A DNA stretch of 23,665 nt, from assembly GCA_023427705.1 (NCBI GenBank), contig JAEZAL010000035.1:1-23665 (forward strand). The letters run 5' to 3'. The translations under genes and the position numbers were made by a program. The stretch comes from Bacillota bacterium (GTDB lineage: Bacteria; Bacillota; Clostridia; Clostridiales; Clostridiaceae). This document shows, piece after piece, positions 22,737-23,665 of the stretch. Numbering within the stretch: position 1 is the stretch's first letter; every line of letters starts with the position of its first letter. The notes beneath the pieces were generated by a model. That model did no database searches and was not told the origin of the DNA. It worked only from the letters and a program-made list of their open reading frames with translations.

Positions 22737-23633
22737 GTGGAATTGTTGGAAAATTGTAAGTTGTGCCCAAGAAATTGTGGGGCAAATAGATTAAATGGCA
22801 AAAGAGGATTTTGTGGAGCTGGAGATAAAATAAGGGTGGCTAGAGCTGCCCTTCATTATTGGGAAGAGCCATGTATATCAGGGAATATAGGCTCTGGAAC
22901 AGTATTTTTTTCTCATTGCACATTAAAATGTGTATTTTGTCAAAATTATAATATAAGTCAATGTGAATGGGGAAAAGAAATAACTATAGAAAGATTAGCA
23001 GAAATATTTATAGAACTTCAAGAAAAAGGGGCATTAAATATAAATTTAGTTACTCCAACTCATTATGTTGCACAAATAATTGAAGCTATAAAAATAGCTA
23101 AGAGCAAAGGATTAAAGCTTCCTATTATTTATAATAGTAGTGGATATGAAAAAATAGAAACAATAAAATTATTAAAGGGATATATAGATGTATACTTACC
23201 AGATATGAAGTATTTCGATACTAAGTATTCAAGCAAATACTCTAAAGCTAAAGATTATTTTAAATATGCAAGGGAAGCCATAGATGAAATGGTAAATCAA
23301 GTAGGAGAAGTTAAATTTGATGAAAATGGAATAGTAATAAAGGGTGTAATAATAAGACATCTTATGCTACCGGGGCTTTTATTTGATTCTAAAAAAATAA
23401 TAGATCATATATATAATGCATACGGGGATAAGGTTTATATTAGTATTATGAATCAGTATACACCTTTAGAGAATGTAAAAGAATATCCAGAAATTAATAG
23501 ACATTTAAATCAAAAACATTATGAAGCTCTTATTGACTATGCTTTAAAGATAGGAGTAAAAAATGGATTTATTCAAGAAGAAGGAACTGATAGTGAAAGT
23601 TTTATTCCATTGTTTAACTTTGAAGGAGTATAG
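22737..23633 (+). CDS. PflA/PflX-like radical SAM protein
   Basis: A 298-residue radical SAM protein. The [4Fe-4S]-SAM motif is CTLKCVFC with C61, C65 and C68, followed by QNYNIS, a form typical of the pyruvate-formate-lyase-activating-enzyme-like (PflX, COG1313) group. A separate N-terminal cluster of cysteines (C7, C10, C14, C26 in CKLCPRNCGANR and GFC) could bind a second metal or Fe-S site. Later family marks are VTPTHYVAQI, YNSSGYE and YLPDMKYFD. The members' substrate is mostly unknown; they are not the classical PflA. The start is GTG 22737 with GGAGTG eight bases upstream, giving the family N terminus. It lies 43 bp after uvrB without a terminator, so co-transcription is likely. Confidence 0.9.
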   Translation: MELLENCKLCPRNCGANRLNGKRGFCGAGDKIRVARAALHYWEEPCISGNIGSGTVFFSHCTLKCVFCQNYNISQCEWGKEITIERLAEIFIELQEKGALNINLVTPTHYVAQIIEAIKIAKSKGLKLPIIYNSSGYEKIETIKLLKGYIDVYLPDMKYFDTKYSSKYSKAKDYFKYAREAIDEMVNQVGEVKFDENGIVIKGVIIRHLMLPGLLFDSKKIIDHIYNAYGDKVYISIMNQYTPLENVKEYPEINRHLNQKHYEALIDYALKIGVKNGFIQEEGTDSESFIPLFNFEGV

Positions 23634-23665
23634 TGTGCTAGCGACAATGTAAAATGAATAATGAA

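Overview
The window reads as chromosomal DNA from a low-GC anaerobic Firmicute, most likely Clostridium in the strict sense. The reasons are strong AT bias, GGAGG-type ribosome binding sites, a flavodiiron-rubredoxin-reductase fusion, a two-gene transketolase, and a gene order (acpS-nnr-...-mazEF, ftsEX-ctp-minJ-like-uvrB) shared with clostridia and partly with Bacillus. I see no phage, IS element, CRISPR array, tRNA or rRNA. Most genes are ordinary housekeeping genes.

Layout. 1-469 (-): 5' part of an aldose 1-epimerase gene broken by an in-frame TAA and cut by the window edge. 621-1917 (+): a YihY/BrkB membrane protein and a short single-stranded DNA-binding protein. A 42-bp perfect palindrome then separates these from the convergent 1973-4618 (-) gene, an 881-residue fusion that carries the whole route from NADH to O2 or NO reduction. 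That gene has its own promoter, with operator-like repeats. 5074-7964 (+): a probable operon of a DUF6514-like small protein, acpS, bifunctional nnr, and a membrane-anchored LolA/GerS-like protein. 8188-8792: the mazEF-type toxin-antitoxin pair (ndoAI-ndoA) with a near-perfect promoter. 9056-10824: split transketolase. 11048-12770: two tandem YitT-family genes, the second interrupted by TGA at codon 13.

12915-17123: the division and cell-envelope block ftsE-ftsX, an S41 C-terminal processing protease and a MinJ-like PDZ membrane protein. 17301-19620: a three-gene ABC importer (lipoprotein, permease, compact ATPase) closed by a terminator that overlaps the last codons. 19741-20535: a tributyrin-esterase-like hydrolase. 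20720-22693: uvrB. 22737-23633: a PflA/PflX-like radical SAM protein.

The best candidates for follow-up are the two nonsense codons in otherwise intact genes, the putative redox or oxidative control of the flavodiiron fusion, the SSB paralogue without the usual acidic tip, the promoter of the DUF6514-like gene with three copies of one half-site, and the ABC importer and esterase lying inside an otherwise conserved division/repair block. I did not find a clearly new multi-gene system.
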